This document shows positions 32,593 to 41,438 of a stretch of DNA of 64,000 nucleotides, piece by piece. The stretch comes from Gallibacterium genomosp. 3 (lineage in GTDB: Bacteria; Pseudomonadota; Gammaproteobacteria; Enterobacterales; Pasteurellaceae). The notes beneath the pieces are model-generated. The model searched no databases and was not told where the DNA came from. It saw nothing but the letters and a program-made list of their open reading frames with translations. The translations under genes were made by a program, and so were the position numbers. How positions within the stretch are numbered: position 1 is the stretch's first letter; the number at the start of each line of letters is the position of its first letter. Where the stretch lies: positions 62,001 through 126,000 of the forward strand of contig NZ_JTJR01000035.1 in NCBI RefSeq assembly GCF_001678475.1, written 5' to 3'.

Positions 32593-32682
32593 TGTTTATT
32601 CACGGATGGATAAACAATTATTATCAGCCCCGTTTAATAGGATTTTAAACGGTCGTTATTAACTTATTGAAGATTAATTTAT
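32593..32682 (+). promoter_or_regulatory. rpsA leader RNA with two GGA-loop hairpins (putative S1 autoregulation)
   Basis: Two stem-loops precede rpsA. TGTTTAT (32593-32599) pairs with ATAAACA (32610-32616) around a loop containing CGGATGG. CCGTTTA (32630-32636) pairs with TAAACGG (32646-32652) around a loop containing AGGA. Before the ATG there is only a weak GAAG. In E. coli the rpsA leader also has GGA-loop hairpins and a poor Shine-Dalgarno, which permit efficient initiation and repression by free S1. The same logic here is inferred. Confidence 0.65.
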
Positions 32683-34332
32683 ATGTCAGAATCTTTTGCT
32701 CAACTTTTTGAAGAATCACTAAAAGAACTTGAAACTCGTCAAGGTTCAATTGTTACTGGTACCGTTGTTGCTATCAACAAAGGTTTCGTTTTCGTTGATG
32801 CTGGTTTAAAATCTGAAGCAGCTATCCCTGCTGAAGAATTCCAAAATGCACAAGGTGAAATCACTGTTCAAGTTGGTGATCAAGTTCAAGTTGCGTTAGA
32901 CGCTGTTGAAGATGGTTTCGGTGAAACTAAACTTTCTCGTGAAAAAGCAGTTCGTCACGAATCTTGGATTGCCTTAGAAAAAGCATACGAAGATCAAGAA
33001 ACTGTTGTTGGTTTAATCAATGGTAAAGTAAAAGGTGGTTTTACTGTTGAGTTGAATGGTGTTCGTGCATTCTTACCTGGCTCATTAGTGGATACTCGCC
33101 CTGTGCGTGATACTCTTCACTTAGAAGGTAAAGAATTAGAATTTAAAGTAATTAAATTAGACCAAAAACGTAACAATGTAGTTGTTTCTCGTCGTGCAGT
33201 TATCGAATCTGAAAACAGCCAAGAACGTGATCAATTACTTGAAACCTTACAAGAAGGCGCTGAAGTTAAAGGTATCGTTAAGAACTTAACTGACTACGGT
33301 GCATTCGTTGATTTAGGTGGTGTTGATGGTTTATTACACATCACTGATATGGCTTGGAAACGTGTTAAACACCCAGGTGAAATCGTAAATGTTGGTGATG
33401 AAGTCACTGTTAAAGTATTAAAATTCGACCGTGATCGTACCCGTGTATCTTTAGGCTTAAAACAATTAGGTCAAGATCCTTGGGCAGCAATCGCTGAAAA
33501 TCATCCAGTAAACAGCAAATTAACTGGTAAAGTAACTAACTTAACTGACTATGGTTGCTTCGTTGAAATTTTAGATGGTATTGAAGGTCTTGTTCACGTT
33601 TCAGAAATGGATTGGACTAACAAAAACATCCACCCATCTAAAGTAGTTAGCGTAGGTGATGAAGTTGAAGTTATGGTATTAGAAATCGATGAAGAACGTC
33701 GTCGTATTTCTTTAGGTTTAAAACAATGCAAACCAAATCCATGGCAACAATTTGCTGACACTCACAACAAAGGTGACCGTGTTCAAGGTAAGATCAAATC
33801 AATTACTGACTTCGGTATCTTTATCGGTTTAGAAGGTGGTATTGATGGTTTAGTTCACTTATCGGACATCTCTTGGAATGTTCCAGGCGAAGAAGCTGTT
33901 CGTAACTACAAAAAAGGTGATGAAGTAGAAGCGATCGTATTACAAGTTGATGCAGCTAAAGAACGTATTTCTTTAGGTATCAAACAACTTGAAGAAGATC
34001 CATTCAATAACTTCGTTGCTGTAAACAAAAAAGGTAGTGTTGTAAGTGCGAAAGTTGCTGAAGTTGATTCTAAAGGCGTTAAAGTTGAATTAGACAATGG
34101 TGTTGAAGGTTATATCCGTACTGCAGATCTTAACGGCGATGTGAATGTTGGTGATGTAGTTGAAGCTAAATACACTGGTGTTGATCGTAAAGCTCGTATT
34201 GTTCACTTATCAATTCGTGCGAAAGACGAAGCTGAAGAAGCAGCAGCATTAGCAAGCGTAAATAACAAACAAGAAGAAGTTGTTATTCCTAACGCAATGG
34301 CTGAAGCATTCAAAGCAGCAAAAGGTGAATAA
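32683..34332 (+). CDS. rpsA: Ribosomal protein S1
   Basis: A 549-residue protein built of six S1 RNA-binding repeats, the full-length enterobacterial arrangement (E. coli 557). Repeats are recognised by recurring [27 protein letters not shown] segments and blocks such as RISLGLKQ. The N-terminal [13 protein letters not shown] is the conserved ribosome-binding part. Codon use is strongly biased as expected. It is followed by a hairpin and then ihfB. Confidence 0.98.
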   Translation: MSESFAQLFEESLKELETRQGSIVTGTVVAINKGFVFVDAGLKSEAAIPAEEFQNAQGEITVQVGDQVQVALDAVEDGFGETKLSREKAVRHESWIALEKAYEDQETVVGLINGKVKGGFTVELNGVRAFLPGSLVDTRPVRDTLHLEGKELEFKVIKLDQKRNNVVVSRRAVIESENSQERDQLLETLQEGAEVKGIVKNLTDYGAFVDLGGVDGLLHITDMAWKRVKHPGEIVNVGDEVTVKVLKFDRDRTRVSLGLKQLGQDPWAAIAENHPVNSKLTGKVTNLTDYGCFVEILDGIEGLVHVSEMDWTNKNIHPSKVVSVGDEVEVMVLEIDEERRRISLGLKQCKPNPWQQFADTHNKGDRVQGKIKSITDFGIFIGLEGGIDGLVHLSDISWNVPGEEAVRNYKKGDEVEAIVLQVDAAKERISLGIKQLEEDPFNNFVAVNKKGSVVSAKVAEVDSKGVKVELDNGVEGYIRTADLNGDVNVGDVVEAKYTGVDRKARIVHLSIRAKDEAEEAAALASVNNKQEEVVIPNAMAEAFKAAKGE

Positions 34333-34360
34333 TCGCTAAGATCATTCATTGATTGAAATA

Positions 34361-34390
34361 AAAATCCGATATGCTTGCATATCGGATTTT
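34361..34390 (+). terminator. Stem-loop between rpsA and ihfB
   Basis: A perfect 14-base inverted repeat, aaaatccgatatgc (34361-34374) and gcatatcggatttt (34377-34390), lies 26 nt after the rpsA stop. Its 3' side ends in TTTT, so it is a terminator or partial terminator that would keep ihfB expression well below rpsA. Confidence 0.8.
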
Positions 34391-34416
34391 CTGCGATTTT
34401 ACAGAAGGATACTAAC

Positions 34417-34695
34417 ATGACAAAGTCAGAATTAATTGAAAAATTAGTCAATCGTCATCCTGCTATGCCGATTAAACAAATCGAAGGCTCTGTTAAAGAA
34501 ATTTTAGAACATCTCTCAAATACTTTAGCTGAGGGAGATCGTATTGAAATTCGCCGTTTTGGCAGTTTTGCCTTACGTTATCGTCAACCTCGTACAGGAC
34601 GCAACCCAAAAACTGGCTCTCAAGTTAGTCTTGAAGCGAAATCAGTTCCGCATTTCAAAGCTGGTAAAGAATTGCGCGAACGTGTTGATAACTAA
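34417..34695 (+). CDS. ihfB: Integration host factor subunit beta
   Basis: A 92-residue HU/IHF-family DNA-bending protein. [15 protein letters not shown] is the IHF-beta start, and the DNA-binding arm block [22 protein letters not shown] includes the proline that intercalates into DNA. It pairs with IhfA, which is not in the window. The ATG at 34417 has AAGGA upstream and gives the family length. Its place after rpsA is conserved in gammaproteobacteria. Confidence 0.97.
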   Translation: MTKSELIEKLVNRHPAMPIKQIEGSVKEILEHLSNTLAEGDRIEIRRFGSFALRYRQPRTGRNPKTGSQVSLEAKSVPHFKAGKELRERVDN

Positions 34696-34722
34696 ATGTG
34701 ATTCATATGATCCTATCAAACT

Positions 34723-34764
34723 AAATGCTGTTAATTTTTTCCTTAATTAACAGCATTGTCTTTT
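34723..34764 (+). terminator. Terminator after ihfB
   Basis: aatgctgttaatt (34724-34736) pairs with aattaacagcatt (34745-34757) around a loop, followed by gtctttt. It separates rpsA-ihfB from lapA. Confidence 0.8.
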
Positions 34765-34870
34765 AATTTCTATAAACTTAAGCCGCTTAAATTCAGAATT
34801 CTACTATTATAGTTTCGCTATTTTTGGCATAATGAACTATCTTTAAATCTATTTATCTTTAGGGGGCAAC

Positions 34871-35167
34871 GTGAAATTAAAATATATTCTAACGCTCGTT
34901 ATCGTTATTGCTTTAATTATCGTCGGCATTACCGTTGGTGCGAATAACGATCAAGTCATTGCAATTAATTACATCATTGCTAAGAGCAATATCCAACTTT
35001 CTTCTCTTGTTGCACTCTTATTTGGTTTTGGTTTCTTGCTTGGTTGGTTAGTCACAGGTTTCTTCTACCTTAAACTCAAAATGAAAAATCTTGCCTTAAA
35101 TCGACAAATCAAAAAACAACTACAACAGATTAATGAGCTAATGACTGCAAAAGATAAAAACGCATAA
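34871..35167 (+). CDS. lapA: LapA, LPS assembly protein A
   Basis: A 98-residue inner-membrane protein with two hydrophobic segments (about residues 4-22 and 43-67) and a charged, coiled-coil-like cytoplasmic tail, the DUF1049/LapA pattern. It works with LapB in controlling LPS synthesis through FtsH-dependent turnover of LpxC in E. coli. The start is GTG with AGGGGG upstream. Its stop overlaps the lapB start (TAATG), so translation is coupled. Confidence 0.92.
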   Translation: MKLKYILTLVIVIALIIVGITVGANNDQVIAINYIIAKSNIQLSSLVALLFGFGFLLGWLVTGFFYLKLKMKNLALNRQIKKQLQQINELMTAKDKNA

Positions 35168-36354
35168 TGCTAGAACTTCTCTTTCTTCTGTTGCCGATTG
35201 CAGCTGCTTATGGCTGGTATATGGGGCATAGAAGTGCGAAAAAAGATCAAGAAGAAATTAGTAATAAATTATCCCGTGATTATATGACAGGGGTAAATTT
35301 TTTGCTTTCTAATCAACAAGAGAAAGCTGTCGATCTTTTTTTGAAAATGTTAGAGAAACAAGAATCAGAAAATGCTATCGACAATAGCTCCCAATTTGAA
35401 GCTGAACTTACATTAGGTAATCTCTTTCGTTCTCGAGGAGAAGTAGATCGTGCGCTACGTATTCATCAAAACATTGATAGTAACCCTAATTACACCTATG
35501 AACAAAAATTACTGACTAAACAACAACTGGCTAAAGATTTTATGTTCATCGGTTTTCTAGATCGTGCAGAAAAATTATATCAAGAGCTAAGTGATGAACC
35601 TGATTATGCTGAAAATGCATTACATGAATTAGCAAATATCTATCAGCGGACTAAAGAATGGCATAAAGCTATTAATGTTGGTGAACGCTATCGCAAACTT
35701 ACACAATCTGAAAATAATATTGCCCTTTCTCATTATTATTGCGAATTAGCGCTTCAACAAGAACAAGAAGAAAAGAAAAATCGTCAACAAATCATCTCTT
35801 ATTTAACCAAAGCGCTCATCGTATCCCCAAATTGTGTGCGAGCCTCACTAATTTTAGCTGATGAATATGCCTTACAAAACGATCACAAACAAGCGATCAA
35901 AACGTTAGAACACATTGCAGAACAAAACATTTCTTACGTTAGTGAATCACTTCCGGCATTGGTAAATTATTATCAACAACTGCCGAATCACCAAGACTTA
36001 GAGCTATTTCTTCTTAAATTACATGAACAAAAAGTAAATAGTGAGGTGACGTTAACGCTTACTCGCTATATTGAACAAAAATCTGGTACCACAGCCGCAA
36101 AAAAATACCTTTACCATCAACTTGAAAAACGTCCAACTATGCGAATTTTTCATCGTTTTATTCAATACCAAATCGATGAAGTAGAAGAAGGAAATGGCAA
36201 AGAGAGTTTAAAACTACTCTACAATATTGTTGATGAAAGGCTTAAACAAGGCTTTAAATACCGTTGTAATCATTGTGGTTTTCAAAGTCACAAATTAATA
36301 TGGCAGTGCCCATCTTGTCGTCACTGGGAAACAGTTACACCAATTGATAACTAA
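35167..36354 (+). CDS. lapB: LapB (YciM), LPS assembly TPR protein
   Basis: A 395-residue protein: one N-terminal membrane anchor ([18 protein letters not shown]), a series of tetratricopeptide repeats through about residue 330, and a C-terminal rubredoxin-like metal site with two CxxC pairs (RCNHCGF and QCPSCRHWE). LapB acts as an adaptor that directs FtsH to LpxC and so limits LPS synthesis. It overlaps lapA by one base and precedes pyrF by 29 nt. Confidence 0.96.
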   Translation: MLELLFLLLPIAAAYGWYMGHRSAKKDQEEISNKLSRDYMTGVNFLLSNQQEKAVDLFLKMLEKQESENAIDNSSQFEAELTLGNLFRSRGEVDRALRIHQNIDSNPNYTYEQKLLTKQQLAKDFMFIGFLDRAEKLYQELSDEPDYAENALHELANIYQRTKEWHKAINVGERYRKLTQSENNIALSHYYCELALQQEQEEKKNRQQIISYLTKALIVSPNCVRASLILADEYALQNDHKQAIKTLEHIAEQNISYVSESLPALVNYYQQLPNHQDLELFLLKLHEQKVNSEVTLTLTRYIEQKSGTTAAKKYLYHQLEKRPTMRIFHRFIQYQIDEVEEGNGKESLKLLYNIVDERLKQGFKYRCNHCGFQSHKLIWQCPSCRHWETVTPIDN

Positions 36355-36383
36355 ATTTAACCTTAAACATAACGAGGAAAATC

Positions 36384-37079
36384 ATGGAAAATAAAGTTAT
36401 TGTTGCTTTAGATTATGAAACGAGAAAAGAAGCGATGCAGCTTGTAGATCAACTTGATCCAAGTTTATGTCGTCTAAAAGTCGGTAAAGAGATGTTTACA
36501 ACTTTGGGCACAGAATTCGTCAAAGAGTTACAAAAACGTCATTTTGATGTTTTCCTAGATCTCAAATTCCATGATATTCCTAACACTGTTGCAAGAGCTG
36601 TGCGTTCTGCTGCTGATTTAGGGGTATGGATGGTTGATATGCACGCAAGTGGTGGTCTAAGAATGATGGAAGCCGCAAAAAAAATTCTCGAGCCTTATGG
36701 TAAAGATGCCCCAATTTTAATCGCAATTACTGTTTTAACCAGTATGGAAGAAGCAGATTTATTACAAATTGGTGTAAATACTTCTCCTGAAGAACACGTT
36801 ATTCGTCTAGCACGTTTAAGTCAACGCGCTGGTTTAGATGGTGTTGTGTGTTCACCACAAGAGGTTGAAATTCTACGTCAACGTTGTGGAGATGATTTTA
36901 AATTGATTACGCCGGGCATCCGTCCAGAAGGTAGTCAATTAGGTGATCAACGTCGTGTAATGACGCCAAGAGAAGCGATTGATGCAGGTTCAGATTATTT
37001 AGTTATTGGTCGCCCAATCACTCAAGCAGCAGATCCTATCGCTGTATTGAAACAAATCAATGCGTCTATTCAGGGATAA
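36384..37079 (+). CDS. pyrF: Orotidine 5'-phosphate decarboxylase
   Basis: A 231-residue TIM-barrel enzyme that makes UMP from OMP. The catalytic Lys-Asp array is in [14 protein letters not shown] (about residues 56-69), and the phosphate-binding end blocks TPGIRPEG and YLVIGRPIT are present. Shine-Dalgarno CGAGGA is upstream of the ATG. It lies between lapB and yciH, 3 nt from the latter, the order known from E. coli and H. influenzae. Confidence 0.97.
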   Translation: MENKVIVALDYETRKEAMQLVDQLDPSLCRLKVGKEMFTTLGTEFVKELQKRHFDVFLDLKFHDIPNTVARAVRSAADLGVWMVDMHASGGLRMMEAAKKILEPYGKDAPILIAITVLTSMEEADLLQIGVNTSPEEHVIRLARLSQRAGLDGVVCSPQEVEILRQRCGDDFKLITPGIRPEGSQLGDQRRVMTPREAIDAGSDYLVIGRPITQAADPIAVLKQINASIQG

Positions 37080-37082
37080 TTC

Positions 37083-37403
37083 ATGTCTGATAGTCAACTC
37101 GTTTATTCAACGGAAACAGGTCGAATCAAACCAGAAAAGGTATCTGAACAACGTCCTAAAGGTGATGGTATTGTCCGCATACAGCGCCAGACTTCTGGTC
37201 GTAAAGGAAAAGGTGTTTGTGTGATTTCGGGTATCGATCTTGATACAACTGCTTTAAACCAACTCGCGTCTGAATTAAAGAAACGGTGTGGTTGTGGAGG
37301 TTCTGTCAAAAATGGGACTATCGAGATCCAAGGTGAAAATCGTGACCTTATAAAACAACTACTTGAAAATAAAGGATTTAAAGTAAAACTTTCTGGTGGT
37401 TAA
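37083..37403 (+). CDS. yciH: YciH, SUI1/eIF1-like translation factor
   Basis: A 106-residue protein with the SUI1 fold seen in eukaryotic eIF1. The core is VRIQRQTSGRKGKGVCVISG, LKKRCGCGGSVKNGTIEIQG and LLENKGFKVKLSGG. In E. coli YciH influences initiation fidelity in vitro, but its physiological role is not settled. It starts 3 nt after the pyrF stop and is the last gene of lapAB-pyrF-yciH, closed by a strong terminator. Confidence 0.95.
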   Translation: MSDSQLVYSTETGRIKPEKVSEQRPKGDGIVRIQRQTSGRKGKGVCVISGIDLDTTALNQLASELKKRCGCGGSVKNGTIEIQGENRDLIKQLLENKGFKVKLSGG

Positions 37404-37410
37404 TCATATT

Positions 37411-37458
37411 ACTCTCTCGATCTTACGCATTTTTGAGCAAAATCGAGAGAGTTTTCTA
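37411..37458 (+). terminator. Terminator after yciH
   Basis: actctctcgat (37411-37421) pairs perfectly with atcgagagagt (37442-37452) around a 20-base loop, followed by tttct. Confidence 0.8.
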
Positions 37459-37607
37459 TTTTTAACGAACATTTAAATTTTACCCCTCCATTTTTTGTGA
37501 AATACCGCTCATTTATTTAGAAAAAAACAACAATTTTTTTGACAAACCTCTCATTTTCGAAAAAACAAACTTTATAAAAGTACATTTTTGTCCTTAAATA
37601 CCCAAAA

Positions 37608-37627
37608 AATATTCGATATTGAACATT
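37608..37627 (+). promoter_or_regulatory. GlpR operator upstream of glpFK
   Basis: The 20-mer AATATTCGATATTGAACATT closely fits the GlpR consensus built on the arms ATGTTCG and CGAACAT: the left arm differs at one base and the right at one. It lies 46 nt before glpF, in promoter position, at the end of a very AT-rich 270-nt spacer. Glycerol-3-phosphate-relieved repression by GlpR is inferred from E. coli. A weaker similar arm at about 37553-37572 may be a second site. Confidence 0.65.
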
Positions 37628-37672
37628 AAATTTACTTACTCTCTACTTATCTCGACATATTAAGGAGTCTTT

Positions 37673-38479
37673 ATGGCACTTGATCATTCACTTAAAGGTC
37701 AATGTATTGCTGAGTTTCTTGGTACTGCATTATTGATCTTTTTTGGTTGCGGTTGTGTAGCCGCCGCTCGTGTTGCAGGCGCACAATTTGGTCTGTGGGA
37801 AATTAGTATTGTTTGGGGAATGGGTGTAGCGCTGGCAGTTTATTTGACTGCTGGCGTATCAGGAGCTCATCTCAACCCTGCAGTGACTATTGCATTATGG
37901 AAGTTTGCTTGTTTTGATGGTAAGAAAGTGTTGCCTTTTATTGGTGCACAAATGCTTGGTGGATTCTTTGGAGCAGCAATTGTTTATCTACTCTATCGTG
38001 GTGTCATTATTGATTATGAAGCAACACAACATATTATGCGTGGCTCCGTAGATAGCCTCTTTACAGCAGGGATCTTCTCAACTTACCCAAATCCTCATAT
38101 TGATATCGCTACTGCCGCATTAGTCGAAATGACTTTAACCGCGACTCTTGTTGCTTTGATTTTAGCTCTTACTGATGATGGTAACGGCGTTCCTCGCGGT
38201 CCACTTGCACCATTGCTCATTGGTATTTTAATTGCTGTACTCGGCGGTGCTATGGGACCATTAACTGGTTTTGCAATGAATCCAGCACGTGACTTTGGTC
38301 CAAAACTCTTCGCAACACTTTTTGGTTGGGGTGAAATTGCGATGACTGGAGGTACTGCTATTCCTTACGCATTAATTCCAATCATTGCTCCAATTATTGG
38401 TGGTTTAATCGGCGCTTGGGGCTACCGTCAATTTATCGGTGCGAATCTCCCATGTAATAGTTGTAAAATTAATAACTAA
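37673..38479 (+). CDS. glpF: GlpF, glycerol facilitator (aquaglyceroporin)
   Basis: A 268-residue six-helix channel of the MIP family. Both pore NPA motifs are present, HLNPAVTI (about residue 66) and AMNPARDFG (about residue 203); the Asp after the second NPAR is the aquaglyceroporin hallmark. It lets glycerol enter for trapping by GlpK, which begins 25 nt later. AAGGAG precedes the ATG. Confidence 0.97.
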   Translation: MALDHSLKGQCIAEFLGTALLIFFGCGCVAAARVAGAQFGLWEISIVWGMGVALAVYLTAGVSGAHLNPAVTIALWKFACFDGKKVLPFIGAQMLGGFFGAAIVYLLYRGVIIDYEATQHIMRGSVDSLFTAGIFSTYPNPHIDIATAALVEMTLTATLVALILALTDDGNGVPRGPLAPLLIGILIAVLGGAMGPLTGFAMNPARDFGPKLFATLFGWGEIAMTGGTAIPYALIPIIAPIIGGLIGAWGYRQFIGANLPCNSCKINN

Positions 38480-38504
38480 ATACTTCGTTTAAAAGGTAAT
38501 TATT

Positions 38505-40025
38505 ATGACAGATAAAAAATACATCATCGCTTTAGATCAAGGTACAACCAGTTCTCGTGCAGTCTTACTCGATCATAATGCTAATATTGTTGGGATTGCT
38601 CAACGTGAATTTACACAAATCTATCCAAAAGCAGGCTGGGTTGAACATGATCCTATGGAAATTTGGGCAACACAAAGCTCAACATTAAACGAAGTTGTCG
38701 CTAAAACTGGTATTAGTTCCGATCAAATTGCTGCTATCGGTATCACTAACCAACGCGAAACAACGATTGTCTGGGATAAAAATACGGGTAAACCAGTTTA
38801 CAATGCTATCGTATGGCAATGCCGCCGTACTGCCGAATTTTGTGACAAATTAAAAGCTGAAGGTTATGCAGAATATATTCGTAATACAACTGGTTTAGTG
38901 GTTGACCCATATTTCTCTGGTACAAAAGTCAAATGGATTCTAGATAACGTCGAAGGTGCAAGAGAACAAGCAGAAAAAGGTGATTTACTTTTTGGTACTG
39001 TGGATACATGGTTAATTTGGAAATTAACTCAAGGTCGTGTTCATGTTACAGATTACACCAATGCTTCTCGCACAATGATGTTCAACATTCATACTAAACA
39101 ATGGGATGAAAAGATGCTGGAAATTCTTGGTATTCCTCGCTCAATGCTCCCAGAAGTAAAAAATTCATCTGAAATTTACGGACAAACCAATATTGGTGGT
39201 AAAGGAGGAATTCGTATTCCAATCGCAGGGATTGCTGGCGACCAACAAGCAGCACTCTATGGACATCTTTGTGTTAATCCGGGACAAGCAAAAAACACTT
39301 ATGGCACAGGTTGCTTTATGTTAATGAATACTGGTGATAAAGCTATTACCTCAAAAAATGGTTTATTAACCACCATCTGTTGTAATGCCAAAGGTGAACC
39401 AGCGTATGCTCTAGAAGGTTCTGTATTTGTCGCAGGTGCATCTATTCAATGGTTACGTGATGAACTCAAAATTGTTCATGATAGCTCTGATACTGAATAC
39501 TTTGCTCAAAAAGTTCATGATTGTAATGGCGTTTATGTTGTTCCTGCCTTCACTGGTTTAGGTGCACCATATTGGGATCCTTATGCGCGTGGTGTCATTG
39601 TTGGTCTTTCTCGCGGAGCTAACCGTAATCACATTGTACGGGCAACATTAGAATCTATTGCATATCAAACTCGCGATGTTTTGGAAGCAATGCAGTCAGA
39701 TTCAGGCGAAAAATTACAAACCTTACGTGTTGATGGTGGCGCAACAGCCAATAATTTCCTAATGCAATTCCAAGCAGATATTCTTAACACTCACGTTGGG
39801 CGCCCGACAGTAAAAGAAGTTACTGCACTAGGCGCAGCTTATCTTGCTGGTCTAGCAACAGGTTTCTGGCAAAATCTTGAAGAGTTACGTGATAAAGCCT
39901 CTGTGGAAAGAACCTTTATTCCAGATCAAGATGAAGCAAAACAACAACGTCGTTATAAAGGTTGGAAAAAAGCGGTTAAACGTGCTTTAGAATGGGCAAA
40001 AGAAGACGCTGAAGATGATATCTAA
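38505..40025 (+). CDS. glpK: Glycerol kinase
   Basis: A 506-residue FGGY-family kinase making sn-glycerol 3-phosphate. The N-terminal ATP block is [12 protein letters not shown], followed by [18 protein letters not shown] and the substrate block [21 protein letters not shown] and [18 protein letters not shown] mark the C-terminal domain. It is second in glpFK and is closed by a terminator. In E. coli this enzyme is controlled by fructose 1,6-bisphosphate and EIIA-Glc; I did not verify those sites. Confidence 0.97.
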   Translation: MTDKKYIIALDQGTTSSRAVLLDHNANIVGIAQREFTQIYPKAGWVEHDPMEIWATQSSTLNEVVAKTGISSDQIAAIGITNQRETTIVWDKNTGKPVYNAIVWQCRRTAEFCDKLKAEGYAEYIRNTTGLVVDPYFSGTKVKWILDNVEGAREQAEKGDLLFGTVDTWLIWKLTQGRVHVTDYTNASRTMMFNIHTKQWDEKMLEILGIPRSMLPEVKNSSEIYGQTNIGGKGGIRIPIAGIAGDQQAALYGHLCVNPGQAKNTYGTGCFMLMNTGDKAITSKNGLLTTICCNAKGEPAYALEGSVFVAGASIQWLRDELKIVHDSSDTEYFAQKVHDCNGVYVVPAFTGLGAPYWDPYARGVIVGLSRGANRNHIVRATLESIAYQTRDVLEAMQSDSGEKLQTLRVDGGATANNFLMQFQADILNTHVGRPTVKEVTALGAAYLAGLATGFWQNLEELRDKASVERTFIPDQDEAKQQRRYKGWKKAVKRALEWAKEDAEDDI

Positions 40026-40057
40026 ACCTTAACAATTCCATAATCGTCCACTTAAAT

Positions 40058-40094
40058 CAAAACCCATAATTTCCCACAAAGTTATGGGTTTTTC
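40058..40094 (+). terminator. Terminator after glpFK
   Basis: aacccataa (40061-40069) pairs with ttatgggtt (40082-40090), with A residues before and TTTTTCT after. Confidence 0.85.
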
Positions 40095-40245
40095 TATACC
40101 ATTTTATATAATGAATAATCTTCTCCTAAGTTGGACTTATTATCCAATACACAGAAATGCACAGATCACAGTAAAGAACTTGATTCCGTTATCACAGTAA
40201 ACGTTCGTTATTACAATGAGGAAAGAATACAATTAAAACTAAACA

Positions 40246-40276
40246 GACTGAGTCCTGTTCAATACAGAATTCAGTC
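40246..40276. repeat. Interrupted inverted repeat beside the toxin-antitoxin pair
   Basis: GACTGA (40246-40251) pairs with TCAGTC (40271-40276), and CTGT (40255-40258) with ACAG (40264-40267) inside it. No T run follows on either strand, so I do not call it a terminator. It lies in the 235-nt spacer between glpFK and the toxin gene. Confidence 0.45.
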
Positions 40277-40311
40277 CTTAAAATAACAACTCAATTTGTC
40301 AGAGGAGGGAA

Positions 40312-40321
40312 GGGGGGGGGG
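40312..40321 (+). repeat. Homopolymeric G10 tract
   Basis: Ten consecutive G follow a purine-rich lead (aggaggga) in otherwise AT-rich DNA. On the minus strand it is a C10 run starting 8 nt after the toxin stop codon. Tracts of this length are prone to slipped-strand change in Pasteurellaceae. Confidence 0.95.
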
Positions 40322-40329
40322 AAGGCAGA

Positions 40330-40617
40330 TCAAACTTTGCGTGATAATGCCTTTTTATATACTTCTAATCTTTCTCTTTTTCCAACTGAAAGCACAATCA
40401 CCGTTATTTCATTGTCGTTTACGTCATAAACGAGACGATAACCTGAAGAACGTAATTTTATTTTATAAAGTGTTTGAAACCCATGTAATTTATCACTAGG
40501 AATTAATGGATTCTCTAACCGTTCAGCAAGTTTTATTTTAAATTGTTCTCGAACAGTATCACCTAATTTTTGCCATTCTTTCAACGCTCTTTTATCAAAA
40601 ATAAGTTTATAGGTCAT
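40330..40617 (-). CDS. RelE/StbE-type toxin (mRNA interferase family)
   Basis: A 95-residue basic protein of the RelE/ParE superfamily: MTYKLIFDKRALKEWQKLGDT is the typical opening, with DKLHGFQTLYKIKLRSSGYRLVYDVND in the core and a final IVLSVGKRERLEVYK. Arg and Lys residues at the usual catalytic positions in the core and tail suggest a ribosome-dependent RNase rather than a gyrase poison. It overlaps the antitoxin gene by 11 nt, the usual coupling in type II modules. The ATG at 40615-40617 is chosen over an adjacent TTG. Confidence 0.88.
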   Translation of the reverse strand: MTYKLIFDKRALKEWQKLGDTVREQFKIKLAERLENPLIPSDKLHGFQTLYKIKLRSSGYRLVYDVNDNEITVIVLSVGKRERLEVYKKALSRKV

Positions 40618-40867
40618 CAAGTGTAACCTCTACTGGCTCAAGCGTTGCAAGGCGTTGTTTCGCTTGTTCACCTAGTTCAGCGTCTTCTAGTACCTCTTGA
40701 ATATAGGCAAATAATTCTGGGCTAACACAATAAAAAACAGGTTCATTTCTGTTTAAGATTGCGATTGCGCCATCTTCTATCGTGCCTTGTGTAATTACAC
40801 CCATCGGATTTTTTTTCAAGTCTGTAATGCTTGCTACATTACTTGTTAATATTTGATGAATAGCCAT
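40607..40867 (-). CDS. StbD/RelB-type antitoxin (Phd/YefM-like)
   Basis: An 86-residue acidic antitoxin. Its N-terminus (HQILTSNVASITDLKKNPMG) has the StbD/Phd-type DNA-binding and dimerisation pattern, FYCVSPELFAYIQEVLED follows, and the acidic C-terminal tail should wrap the toxin. It is upstream of and overlaps the RelE-like toxin gene, so the pair is a type II module resembling StbDE. Such antitoxins repress their own promoter, and a palindrome lies 22 nt upstream. Confidence 0.88.
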   Translation of the reverse strand: MAIHQILTSNVASITDLKKNPMGVITQGTIEDGAIAILNRNEPVFYCVSPELFAYIQEVLEDAELGEQAKQRLATLEPVEVTLDDL

Positions 40868-40888
40868 TGTTTATACCTCACGGTTATC

Positions 40889-40902
40889 ATTTAGCACTAA
40901 AT
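40889..40902 (-). promoter_or_regulatory. Candidate operator of the toxin-antitoxin module
   Basis: ATTTAG-ca-CTAAAT is a perfect palindrome 22 nt upstream of the antitoxin start, inside the likely promoter. Autorepression through such sites is the rule in type II modules; the site itself is a guess from position and symmetry. Confidence 0.45.
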
Positions 40903-40969
40903 ATAGCACCATTAAAATTTTTTTTATAGTCTTGAATTATAACCAGCCTAGTTTGAAGAGTTTCGGAGC

Positions 40970-41161
40970 TTATTCCACAAGGTTTATATTTTCAATCAAT
41001 GCTACGATGTTATAGTCTTCCATAACAAAATCCAATGCTAAAAAAGAAGTAATCACATCTAAGCAATTTCTCATCGAGTTAAGATCTAATAGATTTCTGA
41101 TTATGACTTTTTGGATATAAAGCGAAAGATTATCAAAGCGAGTAATTAAAATGCTATTTTC
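40970..41161 (-). pseudogene. Possible 3' gene remnant abutting tRNA-Ser
   Basis: Directly after the tRNA-Ser 3' end, the minus strand stays open for about 63 codons to a stop at 40970, with protein-like composition (for example YIQKVIIRNLLDL, NCLDVITSFLALDF, EDYNIVALIENI). The only internal ATG would give 34 residues. No ribosome-binding site or upstream coding part is visible because the frame runs back into the tRNA. It may be the tail of a gene brought in by an element that integrated at the tRNA, or chance. I do not recognise the protein. Confidence 0.3.
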
Positions 41162-41251
41162 TGGCGGTGAGAGAGGGATTCGAACCCTCGATGCACTTTC
41201 GCACATACACACTTTCCAGGCGTGCTCCTTCAGCCTCTCGGACATCTCACC
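41162..41251 (-). tRNA. serX-type: tRNA-Ser (anticodon GGA)
   Basis: A 90-nt class II tRNA including an encoded CCA end. The acceptor arms are GGTGAGA and TCTCACC, the T arm is GAGGGTTCGAATCCCTC, and the long variable arm (TATGTGCGAAAGTGCA) is that of tRNA-Ser. The anticodon loop is CTGGAAA with anticodon GGA, reading UCC and UCU. It is a single tRNA, with the toxin-antitoxin module on its 3' side. Confidence 0.95.
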
Positions 41252-41389
41252 ACTGAAAGAATTCATCAATAGAATGGAGGAGTTGCAATATATTCACTTT
41301 CCTTGATTTCGTCAAGTCTTTTTAAAATAAGGATTTAAGTTTGTTTCTTCTTTAGGCAAATCAATTAAAAAATCCCCTCTTTCTTACAC

Positions 41390-41416
41390 AAATAAGGGCT
41401 GAAAACTCAGCCCTCA
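41390..41416 (-). terminator. Terminator after putP
   Basis: agggctga (41394-41401) pairs perfectly with tcagccct (41406-41413) around aaac. On the minus strand it is followed by TTATTTG. It lies 26 nt after the putP stop. Confidence 0.7.
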
Positions 41417-41438
41417 TCAGAATGGTTAACTTAATAAG

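Noticed and set aside
37553-37572. A second GlpR operator upstream of glpF
   Set aside because: Only the left arm (TTTTCGA) is recognisable and the right arm does not fit; kept as a remark in the operator entry.
40296-40499. A plus-strand reading frame running through the G10 tract that could be phase-variable
   Set aside because: It starts at TTG, runs antisense over the toxin gene and shows no protein-like pattern; the toxin frame on the other strand is well supported.
40970-41269. A 99-codon minus-strand reading frame as one intact gene
   Set aside because: Its first third is the tRNA-Ser gene read as protein (GEMSERLKEHAWKV is a known artefact of tRNA-Ser). Only the part beyond the tRNA could be a remnant and is reported as such with low confidence.
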